DNA of 64,000 nt from Brucella intermedia LMG 3301. GTDB lineage: Bacteria > Pseudomonadota > Alphaproteobacteria > Rhizobiales > Rhizobiaceae. Made by a program: the position numbers and the translations under genes. Under the pieces are notes generated by a model. It was given only the letters and a program-made list of their open reading frames with translations, had not been told where the DNA came from and did no database searches. The DNA is taken from NCBI RefSeq assembly GCF_000182645.1, contig NZ_ACQA01000002.1, forward strand, positions 248,001 through 312,000, given 5' to 3'. Positions 53,689-64,000 of this stretch are shown here, piece by piece (the first letter of the stretch is position 1; the number at the start of each line of letters is the position of its first letter).

Positions 53689-53943
53689 TCAAGTATCGCT
53701 GTCTTCGTCGTCATCCATTTCGGATATCCAGGCGGTCGGTTCAATCTTACGCTGGGTTTTGCTGTCGGTGAACGTCCACCACCCGGTATCCGCCTCATCC
53801 CATTGACCGCCCCCGGCCTGCAGTTGGGCAAGTGTTCGATACTGTGCGATCGACTCGTTGCGCTGGTCGTCGTCGTCGGTCCAGACGACTGTTATCTTTC
53901 GGCCATCTTTCGGCGCCGTGGCGATGGGAAGTTCCTTGCGCAT
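53689..53943 (-). CDS. Hypothetical 84-residue protein with PIATAPKDG motif
   Basis: The protein begins MRKELPIATAPKDGRKITVV, a motif seen at the start of small alphaproteobacterial proteins, and continues with WTDDDDQ and a tryptophan-rich middle (QWDEADTGWWTF). It has an acidic C-terminus (DDDEDSD). GGAGTG lies 7 bases before the ATG. It stands between fumC and a reductase gene with no recognised domain beyond the N-terminal motif. Confidence 0.75.
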   Translation of the reverse strand: MRKELPIATAPKDGRKITVVWTDDDDQRNESIAQYRTLAQLQAGGGQWDEADTGWWTFTDSKTQRKIEPTAWISEMDDDEDSDT

Positions 53944-53996
53944 ATGATTATCACTCCGTTGTAATCGGAAATAATCATAGGGCACACGATGCCCGC

Positions 53997-54027
53997 GGCA
54001 AGCCGGAATTCCGTGTTCCGGCTTGCC
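53997..54027. other. Perfect 12-bp hairpin between two minus-strand genes
   Basis: GGCAAGCCGGAA pairs with TTCCGGCTTGCC around TTCCGTG. It lies just after the FMN reductase stop (54038) and could end that transcript, but the minus-strand flank has no T-tract; the plus-strand flank (TTGTTCCTT) is more T-rich. Confidence 0.45.
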
Positions 54028-54037
54028 TTGTTCCTTA

Positions 54038-54595
54038 TCAGCCGCGAGCGACCTTTAGTGCCTTGCCCCACCAGATCAACTGGTCCAGCATATTCTTGGC
54101 CGCTTCCGCCAGATGAGGGAAATCATCCAGCTTGTTCTCGCCTTTCACGACCGCAAGATAGTCGGGGAAGAGGATGTGGACGCCCGTTTTGACGGACATG
54201 GAGGACATTTCGACGGCGATCATCCGCAGTTGCTCGACAGCGCGAGCGCCGCCCACGCCTCCGTAGCCAACGAAGCCCATGGGCTTCTGTATCCAGTCGC
54301 CGTAGTCGATGGCATTCTTCAGAACGGCGGTCGGCGCGTGATTATACTCAGCGGCCGTAAGAATGTAGGCGTCGAACTCCCGCAGTTTCGTTTTCCATTT
54401 GTCGGCTGTTTCTGCCTGAGCGGTCGTGGTGGACGTGTCGCCATAGAAACCCATCGGATAATCCGCGACATCGAGAACTTCCACGTCCAGTTCCGGCCGC
54501 TCGGCAACGAGCCTGGCAATCCACTGGGCTGGAACGGGCGCAAAACGTTGTTCACGTGTGCTGCCGATGATAACGGCGACTTTGAGCTTGGACAT
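54038..54595 (-). CDS. NADPH-dependent FMN reductase family protein
   Basis: The 185-residue flavodoxin-like protein has the FMN phosphate-binding VIIGSTREQRF near residue 9 and AEYNHAPTAVLKNAIDYG near 81, as in azoreductase/ArsH-like quinone reductases. It is divergent from an HxlR regulator, a common pairing in which the regulator senses electrophiles or quinones. Start ATG at 54595 follows AGGTG. Confidence 0.9.
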   Translation of the reverse strand: MSKLKVAVIIGSTREQRFAPVPAQWIARLVAERPELDVEVLDVADYPMGFYGDTSTTTAQAETADKWKTKLREFDAYILTAAEYNHAPTAVLKNAIDYGDWIQKPMGFVGYGGVGGARAVEQLRMIAVEMSSMSVKTGVHILFPDYLAVVKGENKLDDFPHLAEAAKNMLDQLIWWGKALKVARG

Positions 54596-54677
54596 TGATG
54601 ACACCTTTATTGCAGTGGTAACCATTGGAGACCGACGCTATATAAGTGACCAAATTCCCACGCAAGGAGGCACTTTT
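54596..54677. promoter_or_regulatory. Divergent promoter of FMN reductase and HxlR genes
   Basis: This 82-bp interval contains the palindrome TGGTAACCA (54616-54624) and CTATAT (54639-54644), a possible -10. It is a likely HxlR binding region. Confidence 0.4.
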
Positions 54678-55073
54678 ATGAAACCCGGTGACTTCAAGGA
54701 AACCAATGCATGCAGGACCGTAACGGAGATTTTGTCGCGTGTTGGCGATAAATGGACTGTGCTCGTGGTGAGTTATCTCGGCAATCGCCCGATGCGTTTC
54801 AATGAATTGCGCCGAACCGTCGAGGGCATTTCCCAGAAGATGCTGACAACCACCCTGCGCAATCTGGAACGGGACGGTTTCGTCAATCGTACCATCTTTC
54901 CGACAATTCCGCCCAAGGTCGAGTATGAACTGACGGAAATGGGGCGTGACCTGTTGAGGCCTGTGCGTGCGCTGGGTGAATGGGCAATAGCCAATGAAGC
55001 AAAAGTGGTGATGGCGCGCGCCCGATATGACGCCCTCACATCGGTGAAGACGCAGAGCGACGCTGCAGAATAG
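54678..55073 (+). CDS. HxlR-family transcriptional regulator
   Basis: The 131-residue protein has the winged-helix HxlR core: CRTVTEILSRVGDKWTVLVV near residue 13 and RFNELRRTVEGISQKMLTTT near 44, then RNLERDGFVNR. The cysteine near residue 12 is the conserved redox-sensing position in HypR/YodB-type members. AAGGAGG precedes the ATG. It is divergent from the FMN reductase it probably regulates. Confidence 0.9.
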   Translation: MKPGDFKETNACRTVTEILSRVGDKWTVLVVSYLGNRPMRFNELRRTVEGISQKMLTTTLRNLERDGFVNRTIFPTIPPKVEYELTEMGRDLLRPVRALGEWAIANEAKVVMARARYDALTSVKTQSDAAE

Positions 55074-55100
55074 AGGCTGGACTTGTGAAGGAGAGCAAGT

Positions 55101-55128
55101 GGAAAGACAGGCCGAAGCCTGTCTTTCC
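55101..55128 (+). terminator. Terminator-like hairpin after the HxlR gene
   Basis: GGAAAGACAGGC pairs with GCCTGTCTTTCC around CGAA. A second inverted repeat follows, GGACTTCC with GGAAGTCC (about 55142-55175). The first ends the HxlR transcript; the second has no assigned role. The rest of the gap to groEL's terminator shows nothing. Confidence 0.6.
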
Positions 55129-55305
55129 TGTTGCCTGAGACAGGACTTCCATAGTGCGGGGGCAAACAGGAAGTCCGTCTCTATGTCATCTCGGATTGAT
55201 CATGATTGGTGGTAGAGTGTCAATCAGAAGTTTCTGAAATAACCGCTTCGCGGCGGCAAAGCGCAAGCAAAGTAAATTTTTCATAAATCACAAATAGTTA
55301 CGTCA

Positions 55306-55338
55306 CGTAAAAAGAAAGGCGGCCAAGGGCCGCCTTTC
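55306..55338 (-). terminator. Intrinsic terminator of the groESL operon
   Basis: On the minus strand GAAAGGCGGCC pairs with GGCCGCCTTTC, followed by TTTTTACG. It lies 33 bp after the groEL stop. Confidence 0.85.
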
Positions 55339-55370
55339 TCACATTCCATCGAAACGAGGACGTGGATTTC

Positions 55371-57041
<1,671 letters not shown>

Positions 57042-57088
57042 TTATGGTGAATTGGTTTCAGGTAAGGGCGAAACCGCCCGAGGCTTGA

Positions 57089-57385
57089 TTAGCCAACGAT
57101 ACCCAAAATATCGGATTCCTTCATGATCAGCAGGTCTTCGCCGCCGATCTTGACTTCGGTGCCCGACCACTTGCCGAACAGAACCTTGTCGCCAGCCTTG
57201 ACTTCCAGAGCAATCAGCTTGCCTGCTTCGTCACGAGCGCCAGCGCCAACAGCGACGATTTCGCCTTCCTGCGGCTTTTCCTTGGCGGTGTCAGGGATGA
57301 TGATGCCGCCAGCGGTCTTGGCTTCCGATTCAACGCGACGAACGACGACGCGGTCATGAAGCGGGCGGAACTTGATATCAGCCAT
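57089..57385 (-). CDS. groES: 10-kDa co-chaperonin GroES
   Basis: The 98-residue protein starts [20 protein letters not shown] and carries the mobile loop [19 protein letters not shown] (about residues 24-42), the part that docks on GroEL. It caps the GroEL ring. The ATG at 57385 follows AAGGG. It is the first gene of the operon, 62 bp downstream of the CIRCE element. Confidence 0.98.
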   Translation of the reverse strand: MADIKFRPLHDRVVVRRVESEAKTAGGIIIPDTAKEKPQEGEIVAVGAGARDEAGKLIALEVKAGDKVLFGKWSGTEVKIGGEDLLIMKESDILGIVG

Positions 57386-57447
57386 GGTATAACCCTTGGT
57401 GTTATAGACGTTGAACCCTGATAACGGATCGAACCGATCCGCGCTTG

Positions 57448-57474
57448 TTAGCACTCACCGTGTGAGAGTGCTAA
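57448..57474. promoter_or_regulatory. CIRCE element (HrcA operator)
   Basis: TTAGCACTC-N9-GAGTGCTAA matches the CIRCE consensus without a mismatch. HrcA repressor binding here controls groESL during heat shock; RpoH may add further control. Confidence 0.97.
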
Positions 57475-57625
57475 CGTGGTTCTGAGATAGAAGGCGCGTC
57501 TGATCTTGTCAAGATTGCCTGAGGAATTTGACAGGCGAATGATGGTTAATTTGCACCATCCTTAACGCAGAACCGCCATGGGCAGTCGTAGCCGATACCC
57601 GCATATGGTGATGCTTTTGCTGTTA

Positions 57626-59509
57626 TCAATCGACGAGACGCAAGTTTGACAGTTCATCGCCAATCTGCCGAAAGGTCTCGCTCAGTTCGCCGCCGGTCGA
57701 ATTCCAGAAGAGTTTAGCCGGTTTGCCGCCTTCCATGCGCACGCGTGAGTTTGAAGAGCACGATCTCAACAAGTCTATTTGTGCTTTCTCCGTGCTGTTT
57801 GCTTCGTTGAGATCGAGCGCGACCGTCATGACAATGATATTGGCGGCTTTGGCGTTGTCGCAGAGTTTGGCAAAGCGGGCATTCAAAGCCTTGGTGTATG
57901 TCGTGTTGTTTTGGGAAACTGAAACGCCGCTTTCCTGAAAGAGGCGGCTCTGGCTATATTTTTTGGTTATGCGGGCGGTATAGCCATGTGTCGAGTAATA
58001 GGACAGGTTTCCGGCACGGTCGGGCCCTGAGCCAGCCAGGCCGTCATATTTGTAATAAGTATTGGCACCATCGGTGAGTACGATCACCACCTTGTCATTG
58101 CCTCGTTCCGTTGAGGCCCGGGCTTCTGTGAACGGGGCGCCCTGGACGATGGTTCGCCAGCCCCAGGCCATGGCTTCGGGGACATTCGTACCGCCGTTCG
58201 GCACCATTGCCTTGATTGCCGTCTGGACCGTTTTCATCCCTTGTTCGGTTGTAACGTCAGTCAAAGGCGTGAGGGGTAATGTTGTGCAGCTATAGTTAGG
58301 GCCACCGCCTTCCGATCTTCCCTTCCGATAGATCTTGTCGAGGGAATCGCGCAGATAGTATTTTTTCAAGTCGCTTTGTCGGGGTGAGTAGGCAAGAGAC
58401 ATATCATCTTGCCACCAGCTGTTCAAAACTGTGGAAATTACATTTCCCCTGCTATCCACGTTGTAATATTCAGCCGGACCGAACATTGGCACAAACAACG
58501 TATCTGGATTATTGTCAGAAGGTGGCGTTACATCCAGCGCAAAAGGTCCGGGACGAGATTCGACGCACCCCTGCCAGGCGAGCCACGGCTCGCTTGATCT
58601 CCGTGTGAGGTCAGCATAAAGCTCCGCCCGTGAAAAAGGTTTGTTGTTACGGTCTCCCCAGCCGGTTCCCACTTTGTAATATCGTCCGCTGCCCGCGGGC
58701 TTTTCTTCTATCTTGCGGCTAGCGTCGATCGTGACGGGCAGGGTGAAATTTTCAAGATTGACGGAAGATTTGCCTTCCGGGTCCATCCAGGCCGCATTGA
58801 GATATTGTGGGCCGACATTCACAGAACCGGCGAAAGGAACCAGTGAAAATTGCACTGGTTTTTCGACATAGGTTATGAGCGCGGATTGTGAGGCCATCGT
58901 CTCCACAAGTTGCGAGGCGGCATCCTTTAGAAGATCGATGCGTTTTTTTGACGATCCGCTTCTTGTTTCATCCATTGATTTGGAGTTGTCGAGGACGAGA
59001 GCGACTTCGATGGTGTTCTTGAGCCGGACAGACGCTGTGAGCGTATATTGGTGTTTATCCCAATTGTCGCCTGTAAGGCGGGAGGCGACGACGCCAAATA
59101 GGGATTTGTAGGTGAATGCGGCAGTGGCCTGTACTTGCTGGTCCGTCGTCTTGTCCTGGGGAAAGGCAATCTGGAAATTGATTGCGTCTGCGCTCAGCGC
59201 GGTGACGTTGGCGTAAAAAATTCGGGCACCGTAGTCCTGTACGACCGTATGGCTTTCGCCCGTGGAGAACCTCTTGCCTACAGCCAAAGCGGCGGCATCC
59301 AGCGAAGCCTGCACGTTGTTGCGCACGCGCATGAGGTTTGCGGTGTCAACCGCAACCATGCCGGCCAGAAGCAGGGGGACGAGCACCAAAGCCGCGATCA
59401 TGGCGAAATTCCCGCGCTCGTCTTTCCCGAAGCGCAGGATGGTCAATTGAGGCAAACAGCGAAAAACGCGCGCCTGAAGCCTGCCGGCTTTCGTGATCCA
59501 GTTCTTCAT
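57626..59509 (-). CDS. TadG-like pilus/secretion protein with von Willebrand A domain
   Basis: The 627-residue protein has a basic N-terminus, then the TadE/TadG-like motif DERGNFAMIAALVLVPLLLA (about residue 32) with one transmembrane helix, and a large extracytoplasmic part. A vWA domain is marked by the MIDAS DNSKSMDE (about 175) and VIVLTDGANTYYKY (about 470). Such proteins occur with Tad pilus loci but also as orphan genes in Rhizobiales. No other tad/cpa gene is nearby. The ATG at 59509 is preferred over the frame start at 59539. Confidence 0.85.
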   Translation of the reverse strand: MKNWITKAGRLQARVFRCLPQLTILRFGKDERGNFAMIAALVLVPLLLAGMVAVDTANLMRVRNNVQASLDAAALAVGKRFSTGESHTVVQDYGARIFYANVTALSADAINFQIAFPQDKTTDQQVQATAAFTYKSLFGVVASRLTGDNWDKHQYTLTASVRLKNTIEVALVLDNSKSMDETRSGSSKKRIDLLKDAASQLVETMASQSALITYVEKPVQFSLVPFAGSVNVGPQYLNAAWMDPEGKSSVNLENFTLPVTIDASRKIEEKPAGSGRYYKVGTGWGDRNNKPFSRAELYADLTRRSSEPWLAWQGCVESRPGPFALDVTPPSDNNPDTLFVPMFGPAEYYNVDSRGNVISTVLNSWWQDDMSLAYSPRQSDLKKYYLRDSLDKIYRKGRSEGGGPNYSCTTLPLTPLTDVTTEQGMKTVQTAIKAMVPNGGTNVPEAMAWGWRTIVQGAPFTEARASTERGNDKVVIVLTDGANTYYKYDGLAGSGPDRAGNLSYYSTHGYTARITKKYSQSRLFQESGVSVSQNNTTYTKALNARFAKLCDNAKAANIIVMTVALDLNEANSTEKAQIDLLRSCSSNSRVRMEGGKPAKLFWNSTGGELSETFRQIGDELSNLRLVD

Positions 59510-59772
59510 TTTGGCCCCCGCCGACGGTTGTGTTCGCAATTGATGAAATGGAAAGTTGTGCTTGCTCCTACCAGCATCTTTCTAACAGTCGGTCACGAAG
59601 CAGGGTAAATGAACGATGAAGAATCCCCTGGGATAATTGGACGCGCTTTAGCTGTCGGATTCGGGCCTAAAGGCCGTGACAGATGTGGTTGGCTACGCTA
59701 GATGGAGCGCTGGCAATCCATCAAACGGCCCTAGCGGTTCTCGCCTTACAGACGAATTATCAAGAGGAAACC

Positions 59773-60621
59773 ATGAAGCAGCTTGAACGCCTCGACGATC
59801 TGACCGACCAGTACGATGTGCTCTTCTGCGATGTATGGGGTGTGGTACACAACGGCGTGGCCGCTTATCCGCCTGCAATCGAGGCACTGAAACGCGCACG
59901 CGCCAAGGGTGTTACGGTCATTCTTGTAACCAATTCTCCAAGGCCGCATCCCGATGTTGAAAAGCAGATGCTTGGCCTTGGTGTGCCCTCGGATACATAT
60001 GATCGCGTAGTCACGTCCGGTGATGTAACCCGCGATCTGATTGCAGAAGGTCCGCGCAAGGTGTTTCACATCGGCTGCGAGCGCGAACTGACCATCTATG
60101 ACGGTCTCGATGTCGAACTGGTCGAAGAATTTGAAGCTTCGGGCGTCGTCTGTACCGGGCTTTACGATGACGAAAGCGAAACGCCGGACGACTACAAGGA
60201 ATTGCTCGTCCGGTTGCGCTCGCGCAATCTTCCGTTCATCTGTGCCAATCCGGATATCATGGTTGAACGTGGTTCGCGGCTGATCTGGTGCGCTGGCGCT
60301 CTCGCGCGCGAATATGGTCAGCTTGGCGGGCGAACCCTCATAGCCGGAAAACCACATCGCCCCATTTATGAGGCCGCTTTGCGGTTTGCCGAAGAAATTC
60401 GCGGCACGAAAGTCGAGAAAAGCCAAATTCTTGGGATTGGTGACGGGGTTCTCACCGATGTTAAGGGGGCTGCGGATTTCGGGTTGGATGTGCTTTACAT
60501 CTCCGGTGGAGTTCATGCAGCAGACTATACGACCGACGGCACCGTTGACATTGCCCGAATGGAGGCGTTTCTCCAGAAGCATGGCAACCGCCCGGTTGCT
60601 GCGCTGAATGCTCTTGTTTGA
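59773..60621 (+). CDS. HAD-superfamily phosphatase, class IIA (NagD/PGP-like)
   Basis: The 282-residue protein has the HAD motif I variant VLFCDVWGVVHNG (about residue 15), motif II TNSPRPHPD (about 54), and motif III/IV LIAGKPHRPIYEA (about 192) and ILGIGDGVLTDVKGA (about 222). It matches the TIGR01459-type subgroup that often precedes ribF in Rhizobiales, and its substrate is unknown (sugar or nucleotide phosphate). GAGGAA precedes the ATG. ribF starts 41 bp later, suggesting a role in flavin mononucleotide turnover, as an inference. Confidence 0.88.
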   Translation: MKQLERLDDLTDQYDVLFCDVWGVVHNGVAAYPPAIEALKRARAKGVTVILVTNSPRPHPDVEKQMLGLGVPSDTYDRVVTSGDVTRDLIAEGPRKVFHIGCERELTIYDGLDVELVEEFEASGVVCTGLYDDESETPDDYKELLVRLRSRNLPFICANPDIMVERGSRLIWCAGALAREYGQLGGRTLIAGKPHRPIYEAALRFAEEIRGTKVEKSQILGIGDGVLTDVKGAADFGLDVLYISGGVHAADYTTDGTVDIARMEAFLQKHGNRPVAALNALV

Positions 60622-60662
60622 ATGAGAGCAACCTCCTACGACCAGTCAAAGACCAGATCAAA

Positions 60663-61652
60663 ATGACCAAATCCAGCTTTCAGCGCCTTTCTGGAACGGA
60701 TTCCCTGCCGGGACACCTGCACAATTGTGTGGTGGCAATCGGCAATTTCGACGGAGTTCACCGCGGTCATCAGGCCGTTCTCGAACGCGCGCTGGAGATT
60801 GCCGAAAAACGTGGCTTGCCGGCCGTTGTTTTGACTTTCGAGCCGCACCCACGCAGCTTTTTCAAGCCGGATGCGCCGATCGATCGTTTGACAGCAGCAC
60901 CCAGAAAGGCCGAAATCCTACGTCTCATGGGGTTTGATGCTGTCGTTGAGCAGCCCTTCACCGTTGAGTTTTCCTCCCGGTCGGCGGAAGATTTCGTCGA
61001 GCACATTCTCGTCGAACGATTGCACGCAAGCTGTGTGGTCACGGGGTATGATTTTCACTTCGGTAAGGGACGGCGTGGAACACCGGAATTCCTTCAGAAG
61101 GCGGGAGAAACTGCCGGGTTTACGGTTACGCTTGTCGATGCCTTTACGGATGAAGGCGATAATCTTGTCTCGTCGACCCGCATAAGAAATCTGCTTTGCG
61201 AAGGCGATGTCGCTCAGGCGGCGGGACTTCTCGGTTATCGCTATATGGTCTGCGGTGAAGTCATCCACGGCAAGAAGCTCGGGCGAACGCTAGGGTTTCC
61301 TACTGCCAATATGCAAATCGATGCCCAGGCGGGCTTGAAGCATGGAATTTATGCCGTCAGGTTCCGGCGTGCGAACGGCGACCTTCACGACGGTGTTGCA
61401 AGTTTCGGTCGGCGTCCCACTGTCGACAGCGATGGTTCTCCGCTACTTGAAACGTTTCTCTTCGATTTTTCAGACGATCTATATGGCGAGACCGCTTGTG
61501 TATCGTTCTTCGGGTTCCTGCGGGGCGAGATAAAGTTCGATGGCCTTGATCCGCTTATCGATCAGATGAAGCGGGACGATGCCGAGGCACGAGCTCTTCT
61601 TGCGGGGGCGAAGCCGCTGTCTGAACTGGATCGCTTGCTTTCTTTCGCGTGA
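60663..61652 (+). CDS. ribF: Bifunctional riboflavin kinase/FAD synthetase
   Basis: RibF phosphorylates riboflavin to FMN and adenylates it to FAD. The 329-residue protein has an N-terminal nucleotidyltransferase domain (AIGNFDGVHRGHQAVL, about residue 22; the YDFHFGKGRRGT segment near 130) and a C-terminal kinase domain (GRTLGFPTANM, about 205; FGRRPTVD, about 245). The ATG at 60663 begins MTKSSFQR; a TTG at 60618 would extend it without an RBS. Confidence 0.94.
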   Translation: MTKSSFQRLSGTDSLPGHLHNCVVAIGNFDGVHRGHQAVLERALEIAEKRGLPAVVLTFEPHPRSFFKPDAPIDRLTAAPRKAEILRLMGFDAVVEQPFTVEFSSRSAEDFVEHILVERLHASCVVTGYDFHFGKGRRGTPEFLQKAGETAGFTVTLVDAFTDEGDNLVSSTRIRNLLCEGDVAQAAGLLGYRYMVCGEVIHGKKLGRTLGFPTANMQIDAQAGLKHGIYAVRFRRANGDLHDGVASFGRRPTVDSDGSPLLETFLFDFSDDLYGETACVSFFGFLRGEIKFDGLDPLIDQMKRDDAEARALLAGAKPLSELDRLLSFA

Positions 61653-61766
61653 AGCGAATTTGTGGTTGCTTTTTCCACTTAAAATTTAAATCAAATTTTA
61701 CTTATTCTCGACCAAAAGAGAAAAATGCCTCAAAACTAACTGGGGCGCTTTTTGTTGGAGTTTAAT

Positions 61767-62612
61767 GTGGCACGTATTGTTCCTCGGGCACTTGTTGCAG
61801 GTGCCGCATTCCTGATGAGCAGCCCGTTTGCGTTTTCAGCAGACGTGCAGCAGCCCGATATTTATGCTGCGGAAACCGCGCAGCCAGCCCGCAAGCATTT
61901 TTGGTCCGGTGACTGGTATCTCAAGGTCGGTGCGGCTGGTCTCGTTGCTCCAAAGTTCGAGGGTTCCAACAAATATCGCTTTTCCGCACAGCCGTTGATC
62001 TCGCTGGGTCGACAGGGAGAAGCGACGCGTTTCTCGTCACGAAATGACAACGTATCCTTCGCCTTGATCGACAATGATCGTTTCCGCGTGGGGCTTGCAG
62101 GCAAGCTTCTCTTCGAACGCGATGACGATATCCATGGCCTGAAAGACACAAAGTTTGGCGGTGAGGCGGGCGCGTTTGTTGACGTTTATCCAACCGATTG
62201 GCTGCGCGTGCGCGGCGAAGTGCGTCAAGGTATTCGTGCGCATAAGGGCGTCGTAGGCGATATCGCTGCCGATGCGTTCTATGACGTTACGCCGACCGTT
62301 CGTGTGTCGGGCGGTCCACGTGCGACCTTCGCGTCCAAGGATTATTTCAAGACTTATTACGGCGTGGATGCCGAGGAAGCGGCAGCGTCGGGACTTTCAG
62401 AATATAATCCGGGTAGCGGCTTCAAGTCCGCTGGTGTCGGCGGTGCCATCACGTGGAAGGCAACCGACAAGATCGATACCAGCCTGTTTGGCGAATATAG
62501 CCGTCTGCAAGGGCCCGCGAAGGACTCGAGCATCGTCAAGGAACGCGGCTCGCGAGATCAGTTCATGGTCGGTGTCTCGGCAACTTATCGTTTCGATTTC
62601 TCGCTGGACTGA
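61767..62612 (+). CDS. MipA/OmpV-family outer-membrane protein
   Basis: The 281-residue protein starts with GTG (preceded by TTGGAG) and a Sec signal (VARIVPRALVAGAAFLMSSP, cleaved near FAFSA-DV). The mature part has alternating beta-strand patterns ending in an aromatic residue (ATYRFDFSLD), as expected for a beta-barrel, and MipA-like GDWYLKVGAAGLVAPKFEGS near residue 48. MipA/OmpV proteins scaffold peptidoglycan enzymes or act as porins; the function here is not known. Confidence 0.82.
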   Translation: MARIVPRALVAGAAFLMSSPFAFSADVQQPDIYAAETAQPARKHFWSGDWYLKVGAAGLVAPKFEGSNKYRFSAQPLISLGRQGEATRFSSRNDNVSFALIDNDRFRVGLAGKLLFERDDDIHGLKDTKFGGEAGAFVDVYPTDWLRVRGEVRQGIRAHKGVVGDIAADAFYDVTPTVRVSGGPRATFASKDYFKTYYGVDAEEAAASGLSEYNPGSGFKSAGVGGAITWKATDKIDTSLFGEYSRLQGPAKDSSIVKERGSRDQFMVGVSATYRFDFSLD

Positions 62613-62917
62613 TTTGAGCCGCATCAATGTAAACATTTTCCGGGGCAGGGATGCAGTTTTATTGCGTCTTTGCCCCTTCACCTCTTTATTCCTGTGAAGC
62701 TCATTGTTAAAAGCGTGCCCATGATGACGGATTTTCGGCTTATCATGACGGCCATACGAATTATTGGCCCGGCCTCCCGCTTTGCCTGAACGGCTGTTTT
62801 GCCAGGCAATATACGGCGCGGAGGTCCGGGAGCGACCGGCTGTGCTCTACAGTCCCCTGTTTTCTTTGATCCACATGCCCGCCATCTTTGGCCAGGGCTT
62901 CACAGGCGAATACCCTC
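62613..62917. other. Leader region upstream of ileS
   Basis: About 305 bp without a gene. It holds GC-rich inverted segments around 62770-62840 (GGCCCGGCCTCCCG; GGAGGTCCGGGAGCGACC) and a possible promoter. No T-box core was recognised, and ileS T-boxes are not typical of alphaproteobacteria. Confidence 0.45.
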
Positions 62918-64000
62918 ATGACTGAGACGACCAAAATCGATTATTCCAAAACCCTTTATCTTCCGCAGACCGAATTTCCCATGCGCGCCGGGCTTCCGCA
63001 GCGCGAGCCGCTTTTCGTCGAGCGATGGGAGAACATGAACCTCTATAAGAAGTTGCGTGAGCAGGCGAAGGACCGTCCGCTTTATGTGCTTCACGATGGC
63101 CCGCCTTACGCCAACGGTAATATCCATATCGGCCATGCGCTGAACAAGATCCTCAAGGATGTCATCACGCGCTCCTTCCAGATGCGCGGATACAATTCGA
63201 ACTACGTTCCGGGCTGGGATTGCCACGGCCTGCCTATCGAATGGAAGATCGAGGAGAAATATCGCGCCGAAGGCAAGAACAAGGATGAAGTGCCGATCAA
63301 CGAATTCCGCAGGGAATGTCGGGATTTTGCTGCCGGCTGGATCAAGGTTCAGACGGAAGAATTCAAACGCCTTGCAATTCTCGGCGACTTTGAAAATCCA
63401 TACACGACGATGAATTTCCACGCTGAATCGCGGATCGCCGGGGAACTCCTGAAGTTCGCTGCATCCGGTCAGCTTTATCGCGGCTCCAAACCGGTGATGT
63501 GGTCGGTTGTGGAACGCACCGCGCTGGCGGAAGCCGAAGTCGAATATCACGACGTCGAGTCCGACATGATCTGGGTCAAGTTCCCTGTCGCTGGCCAGAA
63601 CGATCTTGCCGGTAGCGCAGTAGTGATCTGGACGACCACGCCGTGGACCATTCCCGGCAACCGCGCTGTGTCCTACTCCTCGCGTATCGAATATGGACTT
63701 TATGAAGTCACGGAAGCCGAGAACGACTTTGGGCCGCGCCCGGGGGAGAAGCTCATCTTCGCTGACAAGCTCGCCGAAGAAAGCTTCGCGAAGGCAAAGC
63801 TTCAGTTCAAGCGCCTGCGCGGTATTGCGGCTGACGAATTGGGCAAAGTCGTACTCGATCACCCGCTCAAGGGGTTTGGCGGCGGTTATGAATTCGTTGT
63901 ACCGATGCTCGACGGTGATCATGTGACCGACGATGCCGGTACGGGCTTTGTGCATACCGCGCCAAGCCACGGTCGCGAAGACTTTGAAGCCTGGATGAAC
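62918..64000 (+). CDS. ileS: Isoleucine-tRNA ligase, N-terminal part (cut by window end)
   Basis: IleRS is a large class I synthetase that charges tRNA-Ile. The start [20 protein letters not shown] is followed by the HIGH-type motif [18 protein letters not shown] (about residues 66-83) and [15 protein letters not shown] (about 103). The editing domain begins near residue 200 ([12 protein letters not shown], about 228). About 361 codons are visible of a family near 950-1000; the rest lies outside. It is read from the sequence because the frame runs off the end without a stop. Confidence 0.94.
   Translation, partial: MTETTKIDYSKTLYLPQTEFPMRAGLPQREPLFVERWENMNLYKKLREQAKDRPLYVLHDGPPYANGNIHIGHALNKILKDVITRSFQMRGYNSNYVPGWDCHGLPIEWKIEEKYRAEGKNKDEVPINEFRRECRDFAAGWIKVQTEEFKRLAILGDFENPYTTMNFHAESRIAGELLKFAASGQLYRGSKPVMWSVVERTALAEAEVEYHDVESDMIWVKFPVAGQNDLAGSAVVIWTTTPWTIPGNRAVSYSSRIEYGLYEVTEAENDFGPRPGEKLIFADKLAEESFAKAKLQFKRLRGIAADELGKVVLDHPLKGFGGGYEFVVPMLDGDHVTDDAGTGFVHTAPSHGREDFEAWMN

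Noticed and set aside
62613..62917. T-box leader upstream of ileS
   Set aside because: No T-box core sequence was recognised, and T-boxes for ileS are mainly found in Gram-positive bacteria.

Overview
This 64-kb window is a compact, GC-rich alphaproteobacterial chromosome segment. The gene content and order (nrdEF, minCDE, gshA, glcDEF, hisS-hisZ-hisG, fumC, groESL, ribF, ileS), the short HisG that needs HisZ, the plant-type glutamate-cysteine ligase and the Rhizobiales-style intergenic palindromes all point to Brucellaceae. A second-chromosome replicon of Brucella or Ochrobactrum is most likely; that assignment is inferred from family knowledge, not from a search. No insertion sequence, prophage, integrase or CRISPR array was seen. 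Both ends cut genes: nrdE lacks its N-terminus and ileS lacks its C-terminus.

Layout. 1-2449: class Ib ribonucleotide reductase. 2620-9948: a polyprenyl-linked sugar locus (HAD-UbiA fusion, DprE1-like oxidoreductase, SMR flippase-like protein, epimerase, class III aminotransferase, and a convergent GT-C-like membrane protein). 10058-11718: an RNA-rich, protein-poor region holding two oppositely oriented alpha-r14-like sRNAs, each with three hairpins that display anti-Shine-Dalgarno loops. Each is preceded by a near-identical 23-bp box and a paralogous GC-rich terminator. 11719-13891: minCDE plus a 56-codon gene. 14180-15794: lysG/lysE divergent pair. 15854-21635: NitT/TauT-like ABC importer flanked by two MTHFS-domain paralogs, with a divergent RpiR regulator. 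21645-25132: FAD monooxygenase, EamA transporter, TerC. 25468-32075: tRNA-Gln, DUF1127/LysR pair, xseA, L,D-transpeptidase, gshA, rsmE. 32250-35923: MarR-FUSC-DUF1656-HlyD efflux operon. 35991-40236: amidotransferase, PPP phosphatase, GntR and LysR regulators. 40436-44486: glycolate oxidase glcDEF. 44521-47998: aldo/keto reductase, second L,D-transpeptidase, tag, LysE-family exporter. 48110-51449: hisS-hisZ-hisG. 51635-55073: DoxX, fumC, small protein, FMN reductase/HxlR pair. 55371-57474: groESL under a perfect CIRCE element. 57626-64000: TadG-like vWA protein, HAD phosphatase, ribF, MipA/OmpV protein and ileS.

Most of the window is housekeeping. The most distinctive parts are the mirrored sRNA locus at 10.06-10.89 kb, the DprE1/UbiA-type sugar cluster beside it, and the MTHFS-flanked importer. 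Several clean inverted repeats at divergent or regulated promoters (LysR/DUF1127, RpiR, glcD, groES) suggest specific operator sites.
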